DNA of 32,401 nucleotides from Clostridiales bacterium (GCA_019415925.1 DXYG01000024.1:1-32401), one strand, 5' to 3'; positions 1-8,929 are shown, numbered from the stretch's first letter. Numbers and translations are program-made. The notes: generated from the sequence alone by a model not told the origin.

Positions 1-97
1 TCATAAATTGCAACGCAATTTATGAAATATGGCGAACACAGTTCGCCGCTACAATTATAAAATTTGCCTGTCGAGGCACTCGACAAATTATGGTTTA
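1..97. repeat. Composite interspersed palindromic element (copy A)
   Basis: Three palindromes lie in a row. The first is TCATAAATTGC/GCAATTTATGA at 1-25. The second is GGCGAAC/GTTCGCC at 31-47. The third is GTCGAG-GCA-CTCGAC at 70-84, followed by AAATTATGGTTT. The stretch 46-97 is nearly identical, in reverse complement, to 32350-32401. Single modules recur elsewhere in the window. It has no protein-coding character, although a 61-codon open frame crosses it by chance. The remaining bases up to the gene at 211 are AT-rich and include a TATAAT at 172-177 without a convincing -35 box. Confidence 0.8.
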
Positions 98-210
98 GCT
101 AATTATGTGAAACTTCATTTTTATGTATTTTTGTTCCATATTTTTAAACTAATTAAAAATCAAAATCTGCTTATAATAATTTTAAAGATTCAAAAGGGCA
201 GGTTTTTGTT

Positions 211-888
211 GTGAGGAATAGGACTTTCAGGCTTACTATGTCGCTTATCATCAACGTAATCATCATAGTTCTCGAAATAATCGGGACTGCAATCTGCGCA
301 GACAGCACAGGACTTGAAATGTTCAATTTCTACACAACCGACAGCAATATCTTTGCTCTGACTGTATGCATAGTTTTTGCATTTTTTACTGCTCGTTCGC
401 TCTTTTCGCCCAAAAAACCCGATATACCAAAGCCGATAAGGACTCTGAAATACATTTCCGTTTGCTGTCTTAATGTGACCTTTGTTGTGGTTGTTACAAT
501 TTTTGCGCCTGTTTTCGGCGAGGGCGGATATGAATATATGCTTTTTAACGGTGACTTTTTTTATTTTCATTTTTCCTGTCCTCTGTTGTCGCTTATTTCA
601 TTCGTGCTTTTTGAGGGCGGAACAAAATACGACGTTGGCTTATCGTTTGCCGCAACAATCCCTACTCTGATTTACGCTGTTGTATCCGTAGCTTTGAATC
701 TGCTAAACATTATTGAAGGTCCGTATCCGTTTTTATACGTTTATGAACAGCCGTTATATCTCTCAATCCTCTGGCTAATCCTGTTTATTGACATTGCTTT
801 TTTATCTGCGTCAATTATTCAGAAATTAGGCAGTACGGTTACAGGCTTTTCCGAAAATCAAAAGTTGAAATATATGTGCAAAAAATGA
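211..888 (+). CDS. Pr6Pr-like polytopic membrane protein
   Basis: A 225-residue integral membrane protein with about six hydrophobic segments. The F-Y-T-T-D-S-N-I-F stretch near residues 40-48, after the first segment, resembles the Pr6Pr (FAR-17a/AIG1-like) membrane family, whose biochemical role is not established. The start is a GTG preceded by AAGGGCAGG; no in-frame ATG gives a better ribosome binding site. It stands alone on the plus strand, between a palindromic element and its own terminator, whose stem begins inside the stop codon. The membrane-protein call is firm; the family is recognised from memory of the motif and is less certain. Confidence 0.7.
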   Translation: MRNRTFRLTMSLIINVIIIVLEIIGTAICADSTGLEMFNFYTTDSNIFALTVCIVFAFFTARSLFSPKKPDIPKPIRTLKYISVCCLNVTFVVVVTIFAPVFGEGGYEYMLFNGDFFYFHFSCPLLSLISFVLFEGGTKYDVGLSFAATIPTLIYAVVSVALNLLNIIEGPYPFLYVYEQPLYLSILWLILFIDIAFLSASIIQKLGSTVTGFSENQKLKYMCKK

Positions 889-925
889 CTGCAATCAGAA
901 ATTACTCCGATTGCAGTCTTTTTTT
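887..925 (+). terminator. Rho-independent terminator
   Basis: A perfect 10-bp stem, GACTGCAATC (887-896) with GATTGCAGTC (909-918), is followed by a run of seven T. The stem starts at the stop codon of the membrane protein gene. Confidence 0.9.
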
Positions 926-988
926 ACTTTAAAAATAATTGCACCGAAACGGTCATACAAAACAGGTTTTGTTAAAATTAAACCGTCT

Positions 989-1016
989 GCTCAATTTGCG
1001 TGTCGAGGCACTCGAC
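989..1016. repeat. GTCGAG/CTCGAC palindrome (copy B)
   Basis: GTCGAG-GCA-CTCGAC at 1002-1016 directly abuts the stop codon of the minus-strand gene ending at 1017. The flank CAATTTGCGTG matches copy C at 9868-9892. It could form a hairpin at the 3' end of the operon mRNA, but it lacks a T-run. Confidence 0.75.
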
Positions 1017-1559
1017 TTATTCGCCTTTAAGCACAACCGTTGTTGCGGTGTGGTTTACGGCTCTTAAATATTTTCCGAAAACGTCCTCGGTTTTCAGCTT
1101 CAGACTTGAGGTGTTCACGCAAGGGTGACATCCGACGTATTCGTCTTTCAGCACGTCTTCATCGACAAGCAATTTTACGTGATTTTCCTTGTCGTTCATA
1201 AGTCCCATAACGCTTACAGCCCCCGGCTTTATGTCGAGGTACTCAAGCATTGCGTCGGGAGATGCAAACGAAAGCCTTGCGCTGTTAATCTGGCTTGAAA
1301 GTTCCTTTGTCTTGAACGGCTTATCACCGGGCATCATCAGAAGATAAAAGTCGGTTTTCTGCCTGTTGCAAAGGAAAAGATTTTTGCAGATTACCACGTC
1401 AAGCACTGCGTCAATTCTGTTGCATTCTTCCATTGTATCGGCGTGCTCGTGGTCAGTACGGAAATACTCTATGCCAAGGCTGTCGAGCAAATCATAAACT
1501 CTTACTTCTCTTTCTTCCCTGTCGCTTATATCTTCGGGACGTCCCTTGTATAACTCCAT
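1017..1559 (-). CDS. prdX: Prolyl-tRNA editing protein (PrdX/YbaK-like deacylase)
   Basis: A 180-residue single-domain protein of the YbaK/ProX superfamily, which hydrolyses mischarged aminoacyl-tRNAPro, typically Ala-tRNAPro, in trans. Supporting features are the N-terminal EEREVRVYDLLDSLGIEYFRTDHEHADT, the conserved lysine in VICKNLFLCNR, and a C-terminal GCHPCVNTSSLKL segment that fits the N-x-x-S motif of the family. I chose the ATG at 1559 because a GTGAGGGA ribosome site sits just upstream. A GTG at 1574 would add five residues and consume that site. It follows the ABC permease by 15 bases, so it is probably the last gene of the GntR-ABC operon, although its function is unrelated to transport. 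Confidence 0.85.
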   Translation of the reverse strand: MELYKGRPEDISDREEREVRVYDLLDSLGIEYFRTDHEHADTMEECNRIDAVLDVVICKNLFLCNRQKTDFYLLMMPGDKPFKTKELSSQINSARLSFASPDAMLEYLDIKPGAVSVMGLMNDKENHVKLLVDEDVLKDEYVGCHPCVNTSSLKLKTEDVFGKYLRAVNHTATTVVLKGE

Positions 1560-1574
1560 AAAACAATCCCTCAC

Positions 1575-3596
1575 TTAATAATACTGATTGAGTGCCTTGT
1601 AATAGTCGCTGTCCTCGTTAATGGTGTTGTCGCTGTTGAGAACGCCGATTTCCTTTAAAGCGGTTATTGTTTTTGTATAGCTCTTCGGAATAAGATACAA
1701 TTCCTGTCTGGGAATATCGTATATCGAATAATTTCCGCTATATAAAGCAGTAAATATATTGCCGACATTCGAATAATAATCATTACTTCCTGTATTTACC
1801 TGAAGCAGGCAAACTGCGTCGGGATAAAGAGTATTGAAATCTTCAACACCGACTTCGTAGTAATAACCGTTGCCTATAGGTGCAAGAACTGCTTCTGTGT
1901 TTTTCTTATCAGCCTTGAAATCCTCTCGGAAAGCTTCAATAACCTTTGCAAAGTCCTCCTTGCTCTTGTCAGTGTCCTCAGAAGCACAGCCTGCATAGGA
2001 TTTTGCTTTTACGATTATATTTGAAATATCGCTCTGTTTTGCATTTATAGCCGCTGTATATTTTTCTGTGTATGTTTTTGTTTTAACAATATTGGTTGTG
2101 TCAATATAATTGCTTAAGTAGCTATCGTAAACAGAAAGCGAATATGTTCTTGTAACAACTCTGCCGTTATTCATTTTATAAGCAAAGCTGTACCGCATTT
2201 CGTTAAGTCCGATGTTCATATTATCGACAAGCATATCGTACCATACGCTCTGGAACTTTTTATCCGACGAAAAGTCCTTGTCGGCAAGAATACTGCTATG
2301 CGAGCTGATGATTGAATTAATGCTATCTTTATCTGTAAAATCTTCTGCTGAGCTTCTGACAATCTTATTTAAGTCGCTGTCGTTTTCTCTGTAGAAATGC
2401 TCTGAGTCAATAAGTCCTGCACTCTGTACGTCGTCGAAATTCGGAACGAACTCGTTGTAACCGAAAATATCGTAGTTGCATATAGCCATAACCGCAACTA
2501 CAACAACTACCAATCCGCCGAGTGGAATTGAAGTCCTGATAAGCTTTGAAAAGCCCTTATAGAAAATCAGGTGAGTAATTACAAACGCAGGCACACTGCC
2601 GAGGATAAATCCGAATACAAAGCCTAAATATCCGTTTCCGAAAACATTGAGCGAGCCGAAAAGTACACCAAGGAACATTCCGACAAGGAATGCTACCAGT
2701 ACCTTTACAATGTGGCAGGGCAGGTAATATGTAAATGAAGCCTGAGCACGTTCTGCCTTTCTTCTTTTTACAAGGAAAGCAGACGCTACAATGCACACAA
2801 CCGAGAAAATCAGCCAGTAGATAATGTTGATTCCGTCGTATGCGGCAAGCGGATTCAATGCGTTCATTATGAAGTGGTCTTTGAAAATACCCGTGTAGGT
2901 ACCGCAGAAAAATCCGTTAGCCACTCCCTTGATGAACATTGCAGAAAGCGGATAAGCAATACAAACGGCAATAAACATAATTACCGAGTTAAGCGTTGTT
3001 CCGCAGCAAACGGAAATAAGTCCGTATGCCGAAATACTTGCAAGCGTTCCCATAAGCAGCTTTACGTATATGTCAATCGCTTCATTGACTATCGGCTGGC
3101 CTAAGCACATTGAAACAATAAATATAATTCCCAAAAAGAACATTGCAGGAATCAGCGTAAAAAGATAAGCCGAGGCTGACTTTGAAACAAACAGCATAAT
3201 TCTGCTTATCGGAAGCGAGCCGTAAAGGTCAGCCTTGCGCTTGTTGTGCAGATAAGAATAAACCTTCACGGTGTAGATGATTGCAAAAATTATTGTCAGA
3301 AAATAAATCATCTGCGACGCAATTATCTGGAAAAATCTCACGGAAACAGCAATTGCGTTATTCGTATCGGGAGCAGCTTCAAGCGAAGAAATCGCCTGCG
3401 AATATGAATATGTATCGTACATTCCACTGTTCTGCACATAAAAGCCGATTACAAGGCAAAGCGTTAAAATTATTGTTGTGAAAACAGCGGCTAAAATAGC
3501 ATAAACCGCCATTGTTCCCGAGCAGGACTTTAAATCCCATTTAAAAACGGAGTACGCCTGCTTTAGCTTTTCTTTAAAGGATACTGTTGACGTCAT
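1575..3596 (-). CDS. ABC-2 type transporter permease
   Basis: A 673-residue membrane protein. It has one N-terminal transmembrane segment after a short cytoplasmic tail, a cluster of five or six hydrophobic segments to about residue 280, two or three more to about residue 380, and then a large hydrophilic domain of about 280 residues up to the C terminus. That topology resembles permeases paired with YtrB/BcrA-type ATPases, with an extracytoplasmic C-terminal domain. The start at 3596 (MTSTVSF) follows GGGGGAAGCAGG and overlaps the ATPase gene by 23 bases, which suggests translational coupling. An upstream ATG seven codons earlier is less well placed. The substrate is unknown; peptide antibiotics or cell-envelope stress would be typical for the family. 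Confidence 0.8.
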   Translation of the reverse strand: MTSTVSFKEKLKQAYSVFKWDLKSCSGTMAVYAILAAVFTTIILTLCLVIGFYVQNSGMYDTYSYSQAISSLEAAPDTNNAIAVSVRFFQIIASQMIYFLTIIFAIIYTVKVYSYLHNKRKADLYGSLPISRIMLFVSKSASAYLFTLIPAMFFLGIIFIVSMCLGQPIVNEAIDIYVKLLMGTLASISAYGLISVCCGTTLNSVIMFIAVCIAYPLSAMFIKGVANGFFCGTYTGIFKDHFIMNALNPLAAYDGINIIYWLIFSVVCIVASAFLVKRRKAERAQASFTYYLPCHIVKVLVAFLVGMFLGVLFGSLNVFGNGYLGFVFGFILGSVPAFVITHLIFYKGFSKLIRTSIPLGGLVVVVVAVMAICNYDIFGYNEFVPNFDDVQSAGLIDSEHFYRENDSDLNKIVRSSAEDFTDKDSINSIISSHSSILADKDFSSDKKFQSVWYDMLVDNMNIGLNEMRYSFAYKMNNGRVVTRTYSLSVYDSYLSNYIDTTNIVKTKTYTEKYTAAINAKQSDISNIIVKAKSYAGCASEDTDKSKEDFAKVIEAFREDFKADKKNTEAVLAPIGNGYYYEVGVEDFNTLYPDAVCLLQVNTGSNDYYSNVGNIFTALYSGNYSIYDIPRQELYLIPKSYTKTITALKEIGVLNSDNTINEDSDYYKALNQYY

Positions 3597-4473
3597 AGCC
3601 TGCTTCCCCCATTTCACTTATAAATATTTCTTCAAGAGTGAGCGGCATAGCCGAAACATACGCAGGATTAAGCGCATTGAGCTGCGGCATAAAATCTTCT
3701 TCCGTTCCTCTGATTGTTACGTTAAATACGTTGCCGTTCTGCCATACGTTTACAACGTCAATACCCTCAAAAATGTTTGGCACAAGGGGCATTTCCGAAA
3801 ACGCAACCTGAACCTTTCTGAAGCAGAGTCTTAAGGAGTCAAGGTCACGCTCCATAAGCATTCTGCCCTTGTGCATAAGGCAGATTCTGTCGCACAAATC
3901 CTCAAGCTCACGCAGATTGTGCGAGGCTATTATAACCGTCATTTTTTGTTCGGAAACCTGTTCAATAAGTATTTTCTTGAGCAGATGACGAACAACAGGG
4001 TCAAGTCCGTCGAAAATTTCATCGAGGAAAAGGTATTTCGGGCAGGTTGAAAGTGCAAGAATAAGCGCCGCCTGACGCTGCATACCCTTTGACATATTGA
4101 TTATTCTTGCGTCACGCTTAATCGGGAAAACCGAGCAGAAGCGGTTGAACTGCTCCTCGCTCCAGTTCGGGTAGAGATTTCTGTAAAGAAAAGCGGTGCT
4201 GTTAATTGTGCTGTTGTTGTAGAAATACGGGAAGTCGGGAATGAAGTAGCACTCACCCTTTGCCGCAGGATTGTCAAAAAGCTTTTTTCCTCCGACAAGC
4301 ACTTCACCGCCGTCGGGCTGATATACGCCCGATAAAAGTCTTAACAAGGTTGACTTACCGCTGCCGTTACTTCCGACAAGACCGACAACAGAGCCGTCGC
4401 TGATAGTCAGGTTCATATTGTCTACAGCAGTAATTTTGTCAAACCTCTTTGTAAGGTTTTTTAACTCAATCAA
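3574..4473 (-). CDS. ABC transporter ATP-binding protein (YtrB/BcrA type)
   Basis: A 299-residue ATPase subunit. Walker A GSNGSGKST lies at residues 34-42, the signature motif appears as MSKGMQRQ at about 127-134, Walker B is YLFLDE at 147-152, and the H-loop histidine is in ASHNLRE near 185. The signature is MSKGM rather than LSGGQ, as is common in the YtrB branch. The last 90 residues form an accessory domain. The start overlaps the end of the GntR gene by eight bases and uses GGAGG. With the following permease it forms the exporter controlled by the GntR protein. Confidence 0.92.
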   Translation of the reverse strand: MIELKNLTKRFDKITAVDNMNLTISDGSVVGLVGSNGSGKSTLLRLLSGVYQPDGGEVLVGGKKLFDNPAAKGECYFIPDFPYFYNNSTINSTAFLYRNLYPNWSEEQFNRFCSVFPIKRDARIINMSKGMQRQAALILALSTCPKYLFLDEIFDGLDPVVRHLLKKILIEQVSEQKMTVIIASHNLRELEDLCDRICLMHKGRMLMERDLDSLRLCFRKVQVAFSEMPLVPNIFEGIDVVNVWQNGNVFNVTIRGTEEDFMPQLNALNPAYVSAMPLTLEEIFISEMGEAGYDVNSIL

Positions 4474-4843
4474 TTTTTTTACCTCCTTTGAAGGTATTTT
4501 CGATAATCTCGGTCATTTCCTCCTTGCTCACGCCGAACAGATAAGCATTTTTAGTTGCCTCCTTGAAGTTATCAATCGCAAGCATCTTCTGAGCGCAGTT
4601 CTCCGTGAGCTTGTCGGTGAGAAAACTGCCACGCCCTACTGTGGAAAAAATGTACCCCTGACTTTCAAGCTCTCGATACGCCTTTGCTACAGTATTTGGG
4701 TTTATTCCGAGCTGTGAGGCAAGAATTCTTACAGGCGGCAGCTTGTCGCCCGACTTGAATACTCCTGCCGAGGCTAACTTTATTATGTTCGTGCAGAGCT
4801 GTTCATAAATCGGCACTCTTGACGCAAAATCAATCTGAAACAT
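4466..4843 (-). CDS. GntR-family repressor, YtrA subfamily
   Basis: A 125-residue regulator. The N-terminal winged helix (residues 10-75) has the GntR pattern PIYEQLCTNIIKLASAGVFKSGDKLPPVRILASQLGINPNTVAKAYRELESQGY. The C-terminal part is short, about 50 helical residues, which is typical of YtrA-type regulators rather than full-size GntR proteins. It is the first gene of an operon with the ABC ATPase and permease, an arrangement in which the regulator usually represses its own operon until an envelope-active compound is present. The ribosome site is AAGGAGG. A candidate operator lies directly upstream. Confidence 0.92.
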   Translation of the reverse strand: MFQIDFASRVPIYEQLCTNIIKLASAGVFKSGDKLPPVRILASQLGINPNTVAKAYRELESQGYIFSTVGRGSFLTDKLTENCAQKMLAIDNFKEATKNAYLFGVSKEEMTEIIENTFKGGKKID

Positions 4844-4862
4844 AATTAACCTCCTTAATGTA

Positions 4863-4918
4863 TTGTATTAATAGTTTTAGTACACTTTTATAATAATACA
4901 AAATCTCCACAGTGTCAA
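4863..4918 (-). promoter_or_regulatory. Promoter and candidate operator of the GntR-ABC operon
   Basis: Read on the minus strand, TTGACA (4913-4918), a 17-base spacer and TATTAT (4890-4895) form a near-consensus promoter. Overlapping it is an inverted repeat: TTGTATTA at 4863-4870 and TAATACAA at 4894-4901, 23 bases apart. One arm covers the -10 box and the other the start of the leader. This is a natural binding arrangement for the autoregulating GntR protein, but binding is inferred. Confidence 0.65.
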
Positions 4919-5008
4919 CTGTTTTTTAGTGTGTTTTATAAAAACGGTTTTATTTATTAAACACGGCTTTAAAAAACACTTTACGTCTGAAATATTTTAG
5001 AAAACTAC

Positions 5009-5037
5009 TTGAAAAAAACGACAAATAGTGTTATTAT
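5009..5037 (+). promoter_or_regulatory. pheST promoter
   Basis: TTGAAA (5009-5014), a 17-base spacer and TATTAT (5032-5037). Transcription from here would start at about 5044, just ahead of the T-box. Confidence 0.75.
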
Positions 5038-5043
5038 TAGATA

Positions 5044-5300
5044 AGATAACGCATTGACGGAGAAAGTAACATACAATGCATGCCGCTAAAGAGAATATGC
5101 GCCTTGGCTGAAAGCGCATTGCGGTGCCTGTAATGTGAAGTTCGCTCCCGAGCGGTGAGGCTGAATTTCAGGTAGGCTTCAACGGCTGACACCGTTATAT
5201 GTCAAGGAAGTGTTTGCTTCTAATTGATGCAAAAATCAGGGTGGTACCGCGGATTATTTCGTCCCTGCGTAGTTTTACGCAGGGGCTTATTTTATATTTA
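5044..5300 (+). promoter_or_regulatory. T-box riboswitch, phenylalanine-specific
   Basis: The T-box core AGGGTGGTACCGCG is at 5238-5251. An upstream stem I region includes AGAAAGTA (about 5061) and the pattern GTGAAG-TTC-GCTCCCGAG, which places a Phe codon TTC as the likely specifier at 5141-5143. The terminator CCCTGCGTA/TACGCAGGG (5263-5284) is followed by a T-rich tract. The antiterminator would pair AGGG of the T-box with the TCCCT at about 5262-5266. Uncharged tRNAPhe is expected to stabilise the antiterminator and allow transcription of pheST. The specifier position was assigned by eye. Confidence 0.93.
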
Positions 5301-5312
5301 ACGGAGGTATTT

Positions 5313-6362
5313 ATGGACCAAATTGCTGTTTTAAAAGAAGAAATTACTAAAAAGCTTTCCGAAACTGCCGACCTTGTTGACCTTGATAAAATCAGGGTTG
5401 CTTATCTCGGCAAAAAGGGCAGTATCACTGCCTTATTAAAAGGAATGAAGGACCTCTCTCCAGAAGAAAGAAAGTCATTCGGTGCAGAGGTAAACAAGCT
5501 TAAAACCTTTGCCGCTGAAAAAATTGAAGAAAAAATTACCGAGCTTAAAGAAAAGGAAGTTGAGCGTGAAATTGCGTCTATGCCGCAGTTTGACATCACA
5601 ACGCCTGTTGACCTTACAAGAGGTTCTTATCACCCGATTACTCTTGTTCAGCGCCAGTGCGAGGCAATCTTCAAGTCAATGGGCTTTACCGTTGAGGACT
5701 ATCCCGAGGTTGTAACCGACTACGAGTGCTTTGAGTCGCTCAACATTCCAAAGCACCACCCTGCACGTGATATGCAGGACACCTACTACCTTGACAACGG
5801 TCAGCTCTTAAAGTCGCAGACCTCTGCCGCACAGAATGCAATTCTCAGAAAGTACGGCAAAAACCTTATTGAAAACGGCGTGCCGATTAAGGCTATCTTC
5901 CCCGGAAGATGCTTCAGAAACGAAGCAACCGACGCCTGCCACGAAAACACCTTCTTCCAGATGGAGGGCGTTATGGTTGACAAGGACATTTCAATTTCAA
6001 ACCTCATATTCTTTATGAAAACTATGCTTTCCGAGGTGTTCAGAAAAGACATCAAGGTTCGTCTGCGCCCCGGTTTCTTCCCGTTTGTGGAGCCCGGCTT
6101 TGAGCTTGACATAAGCTGTCTTATCTGCGGCGGTGACGGCTGTCCTTCCTGCAAGCACAGCGGCTGGCTTGAGCTTTGCCCCTGTGGAATGATTCACCCG
6201 AATGTTTTAAGAGAGGGCGGAATTGACCCCGAAGAGTACACAGGATTTGCGTTCGGTCTTGGTCTTACAAGACTGGCAATGATGAAGTACGGAATCAAGG
6301 ACATCAGAGATTTAAACAGCGGAAGCCTTAAGTCGCTTTCACAGTTTACCGATGATGAATAA
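5313..6362 (+). CDS. pheS: Phenylalanine--tRNA ligase alpha subunit
   Basis: A 349-residue catalytic subunit of the alpha2-beta2 enzyme that charges tRNAPhe. An N-terminal coiled-coil (residues 1-85) is followed by the class II core: LTRGSYHPITLV, the conserved NIPKHHPARDMQDTYYL, motif 2 around FRNEATDACHENTFFQMEG, and motif 3 in GFAFGLGLTRLAMMKYGI. Two Cys pairs in CLICGGDGCPSC, with further Cys downstream, suggest a small zinc-binding insertion present in some bacterial PheS. Residues after NGQLLKSQTSAAQ differ from the common RTHTSPVQ form. The start is the ATG behind ACGGAGG; a longer frame beginning at 5199 lies inside the T-box and is not used. Confidence 0.97.
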   Translation: MDQIAVLKEEITKKLSETADLVDLDKIRVAYLGKKGSITALLKGMKDLSPEERKSFGAEVNKLKTFAAEKIEEKITELKEKEVEREIASMPQFDITTPVDLTRGSYHPITLVQRQCEAIFKSMGFTVEDYPEVVTDYECFESLNIPKHHPARDMQDTYYLDNGQLLKSQTSAAQNAILRKYGKNLIENGVPIKAIFPGRCFRNEATDACHENTFFQMEGVMVDKDISISNLIFFMKTMLSEVFRKDIKVRLRPGFFPFVEPGFELDISCLICGGDGCPSCKHSGWLELCPCGMIHPNVLREGGIDPEEYTGFAFGLGLTRLAMMKYGIKDIRDLNSGSLKSLSQFTDDE

Positions 6363-6376
6363 GGAGGGTATCTAAT

Positions 6377-8749
6377 ATGTTTTTATCAATGAACTGGATT
6401 CAGGATTTTGTTGACCTCAGCGGTCTTGACAAGCTTGAGCTTATTCACAAGTTTTCTCTTTCAACAGCAGAGGTTGAAAACGAGATTTTCCATAAAGGCT
6501 CAGACATCAGCGGAATTGTTGTTGCCGAAATCAAGTCGGTTGAAAATCACCCCGACTCAAAGAAGCTCCATCTTTTAAAGGTTGACGCAGGCAACGGCGA
6601 GTTAACCGATGTTGTATGCGGTGCGCCAAACGTCAGAGTTGGTATGAAAACTGCCTTTGCACAGGTCGGTGCAAAAATCGGCGATATTACAATCACTCCG
6701 CGTCCGCTTGCAGGCTTTACTTCAAATGGAATGTGCTGTAGCGAGGCCGAAATCGGAATTTCCGATGATAACTCGGGAATTATGGACATTACAGACGACG
6801 TTGCAAACGGTACAGACATCAAGGACGTTTACGAAGTTGACGATATTGTATTCGAGGTTGACAATAAATCTCTTACAAACCGCCCCGACCTCTGGGGACA
6901 TTACGGCATCGCAAGAGAATTTGCCGCACTTGCAGGCAGAGAATTAAAGCCGCTTGACGTTGACGATTTAAAGGCTTACGAAACACTCAAAAAGGTTGAT
7001 ATGAAGATTGAGGACGACCTCTGTCAGCGCTACAGCTGTTTGCAGGTTGAGAATATCAAGAGAAACGTAAGCCCCGTAAATATGAGAATAAGGCTCTTTT
7101 ACTGCGGTATGAGAGGCATCAACTTCCTTGCAGACCTCACTAACTACCTTATGCTCGAAATGGGACAGCCTATGCACGCATTCGACTCACGCAAGGTTGA
7201 AAAAATCAGAATCAAGCGTTTCGACAAGCAGTTTGTTTTCCGCACACTCGACGGCGTTGACCGCAACATTGACGAAAACACGCTGATGATTTGCAACGAC
7301 AACACTCCTGTTGCTATTGCCGGTATTATGGGCGGTCTTGACTCGGAAATCGTTGACGATACTACAACTCTTACGCTTGAATCGGCTACCTTTAACGCTG
7401 TTTCAATCCGTAAATCTACCGTTCGTCTTGCTCACCGTACAGACGCTTCTATGCGCTATGAAAAGTGCCTTGACCCCGAAATGACAGACGTTGCTATTGC
7501 AAGATTCTTATATCTGCTCAAAAAATACGACAGCGATGTTAAGGTCGTTTCCTCACTTACTGACGAATACGCTTTCCGCTATGAAACAGTTACTCTTGAC
7601 TTTGACAAAAAATTCGTTGACCGCTACACGGGAATTGAAATTAACAATGATACAATTGTTAAAACTCTCACAAGCCTTGGCTTTAAGGTAACGCTTGACA
7701 ACGACAATTTCACGGTTGTTGTCCCGTCTTGGAGAGCTACTAAGGACGTTACACTCAAGGCTGACATAATCGAGGAAATCACAAGAATTTACGGCTACGA
7801 TAACTTTGAAATCAACACAACTCGTTCTCCCCTCTACCCCGTCAGAGTTGACGCTGTTAAGAGCAACGAGGACAAAATCAAGGATATTCTTGTAAAGAAA
7901 TATAATCTTCACGAGCTTCATTCATATGTTTGGGCGTATAATGACGAACTGAAAGCACTTAATATTCCCGTGGAGAATAATATCAAGCTTGCAAACGCTA
8001 CTAATCCCAACATTGAAACAATCAGAAATTCAATTATCCCCACACAGCTTTGTCAGGTTAAGACAAATGCTTCCTACTCACCCGACTTCGGTATATTCGA
8101 AATCGGACGTGTTGTAAACGGAGTTGACGAAAACAATCTTTGCATTGAAAGCAAGAAACTCGCTGTTACGCTGTTCAGCAAGACAAAGGACGTCAAGACG
8201 CTATACTTTGAGCTGAGAGATATGCTCGCAGTCATCACGAGCGACTTAAAGCACGAAACGCTTTCATTCAAAAAAGCTGAACCAAAGCACAGCTACGAAC
8301 ACCCCGTAAACCTAAACACAGTTATGATTGGCGATAAGGAAATCGGCACAATCGGAATTGTTCACCCTATTGTCGGCAAGAAGATTGACAAAAAGGCAAG
8401 CATTGTCTTTGCCGAGATTGATATGAGCGAGTTTACTAATGCTGAAAATGCGGCTATCGTTTATGAAGAGCCGTCAAAGTTCCCGCCGATTGATTATGAC
8501 ATAAGCCTTGAAATTCCGAGCGGAGTATTTTACTCTGACCTTGCCAAGAGCTGGAAAAACGAGGGCGTTGCAATTCTTAAGAATACTAAGATTGTTGACA
8601 CCTATGACACAGAAACTGTTCACAGCATAACCGTAAGATTTGAGTTCTCGTCAAACGAGAGAACTCTTTCCTCAAACGAGGTTCAGGAGATTATCGACAA
8701 GGTTATCGCAAATCTTGAAAAGCTCGGCGTAAAACTGAGAAACGCATAA
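6377..8749 (+). CDS. pheT: Phenylalanine--tRNA ligase beta subunit
   Basis: A 790-residue subunit that recognises tRNAPhe and edits Tyr-tRNAPhe. In order it has an EMAP/OB-fold tRNA-binding domain (about residues 40-150, VVAEIKSVENHPDSKKLHLLKVDAG), the B3/B4 editing domain (about 205-375, with GQPMHAFD), the B5 domain (about 400-470), a catalytic-like core, and the FDX-ACB anticodon-binding domain (about 695-790, KFPPIDYDISLEIP). It starts 14 bases after pheS with an AAGGAGGG site, so both subunits are made from one T-box-controlled transcript. Length and order are standard. Confidence 0.97.
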   Translation: MFLSMNWIQDFVDLSGLDKLELIHKFSLSTAEVENEIFHKGSDISGIVVAEIKSVENHPDSKKLHLLKVDAGNGELTDVVCGAPNVRVGMKTAFAQVGAKIGDITITPRPLAGFTSNGMCCSEAEIGISDDNSGIMDITDDVANGTDIKDVYEVDDIVFEVDNKSLTNRPDLWGHYGIAREFAALAGRELKPLDVDDLKAYETLKKVDMKIEDDLCQRYSCLQVENIKRNVSPVNMRIRLFYCGMRGINFLADLTNYLMLEMGQPMHAFDSRKVEKIRIKRFDKQFVFRTLDGVDRNIDENTLMICNDNTPVAIAGIMGGLDSEIVDDTTTLTLESATFNAVSIRKSTVRLAHRTDASMRYEKCLDPEMTDVAIARFLYLLKKYDSDVKVVSSLTDEYAFRYETVTLDFDKKFVDRYTGIEINNDTIVKTLTSLGFKVTLDNDNFTVVVPSWRATKDVTLKADIIEEITRIYGYDNFEINTTRSPLYPVRVDAVKSNEDKIKDILVKKYNLHELHSYVWAYNDELKALNIPVENNIKLANATNPNIETIRNSIIPTQLCQVKTNASYSPDFGIFEIGRVVNGVDENNLCIESKKLAVTLFSKTKDVKTLYFELRDMLAVITSDLKHETLSFKKAEPKHSYEHPVNLNTVMIGDKEIGTIGIVHPIVGKKIDKKASIVFAEIDMSEFTNAENAAIVYEEPSKFPPIDYDISLEIPSGVFYSDLAKSWKNEGVAILKNTKIVDTYDTETVHSITVRFEFSSNERTLSSNEVQEIIDKVIANLEKLGVKLRNA

Positions 8750-8800
8750 GTCGAGTGGTTTTAGCATTTCGGAGCAGTTTTCTATTAATTCAAAGCAACA

Positions 8801-8834
8801 AACAAGGGACGGTAAAACGCCCCTTGTTCTTTTT
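8801..8834 (+). terminator. pheST terminator
   Basis: AACAAGGG (8801-8808) pairs with CCCTTGTT (8821-8828), extended inward by a CG/CG pair around one mismatch, and is followed by CTTTTT. Confidence 0.85.
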
Positions 8835-8877
8835 CCAAAAATAAAACTGTCTTTTACAATCATTTTATTTAAAATGC

Positions 8878-8906
8878 TTGAAATTTGCTTTTAAATATAT
8901 TATAAT
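8878..8906 (+). promoter_or_regulatory. ireB promoter
   Basis: TTGAAA (8878-8883), an exact 17-base spacer and TATAAT (8901-8906), 24 bases before the ireB start codon. Confidence 0.85.
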
Positions 8907-8929
8907 AGACGAATAGGAGGTGTTTCAGT

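Noticed and set aside
29..214. 61-codon open frame at the left edge
   Set aside because: It runs through the palindromic element and AT-rich DNA with no ribosome site.
5199..5312. N-terminal extension of PheS
   Set aside because: The stretch is the T-box antiterminator/terminator region; the true ATG at 5313 has an ACGGAGG site and matches family length.
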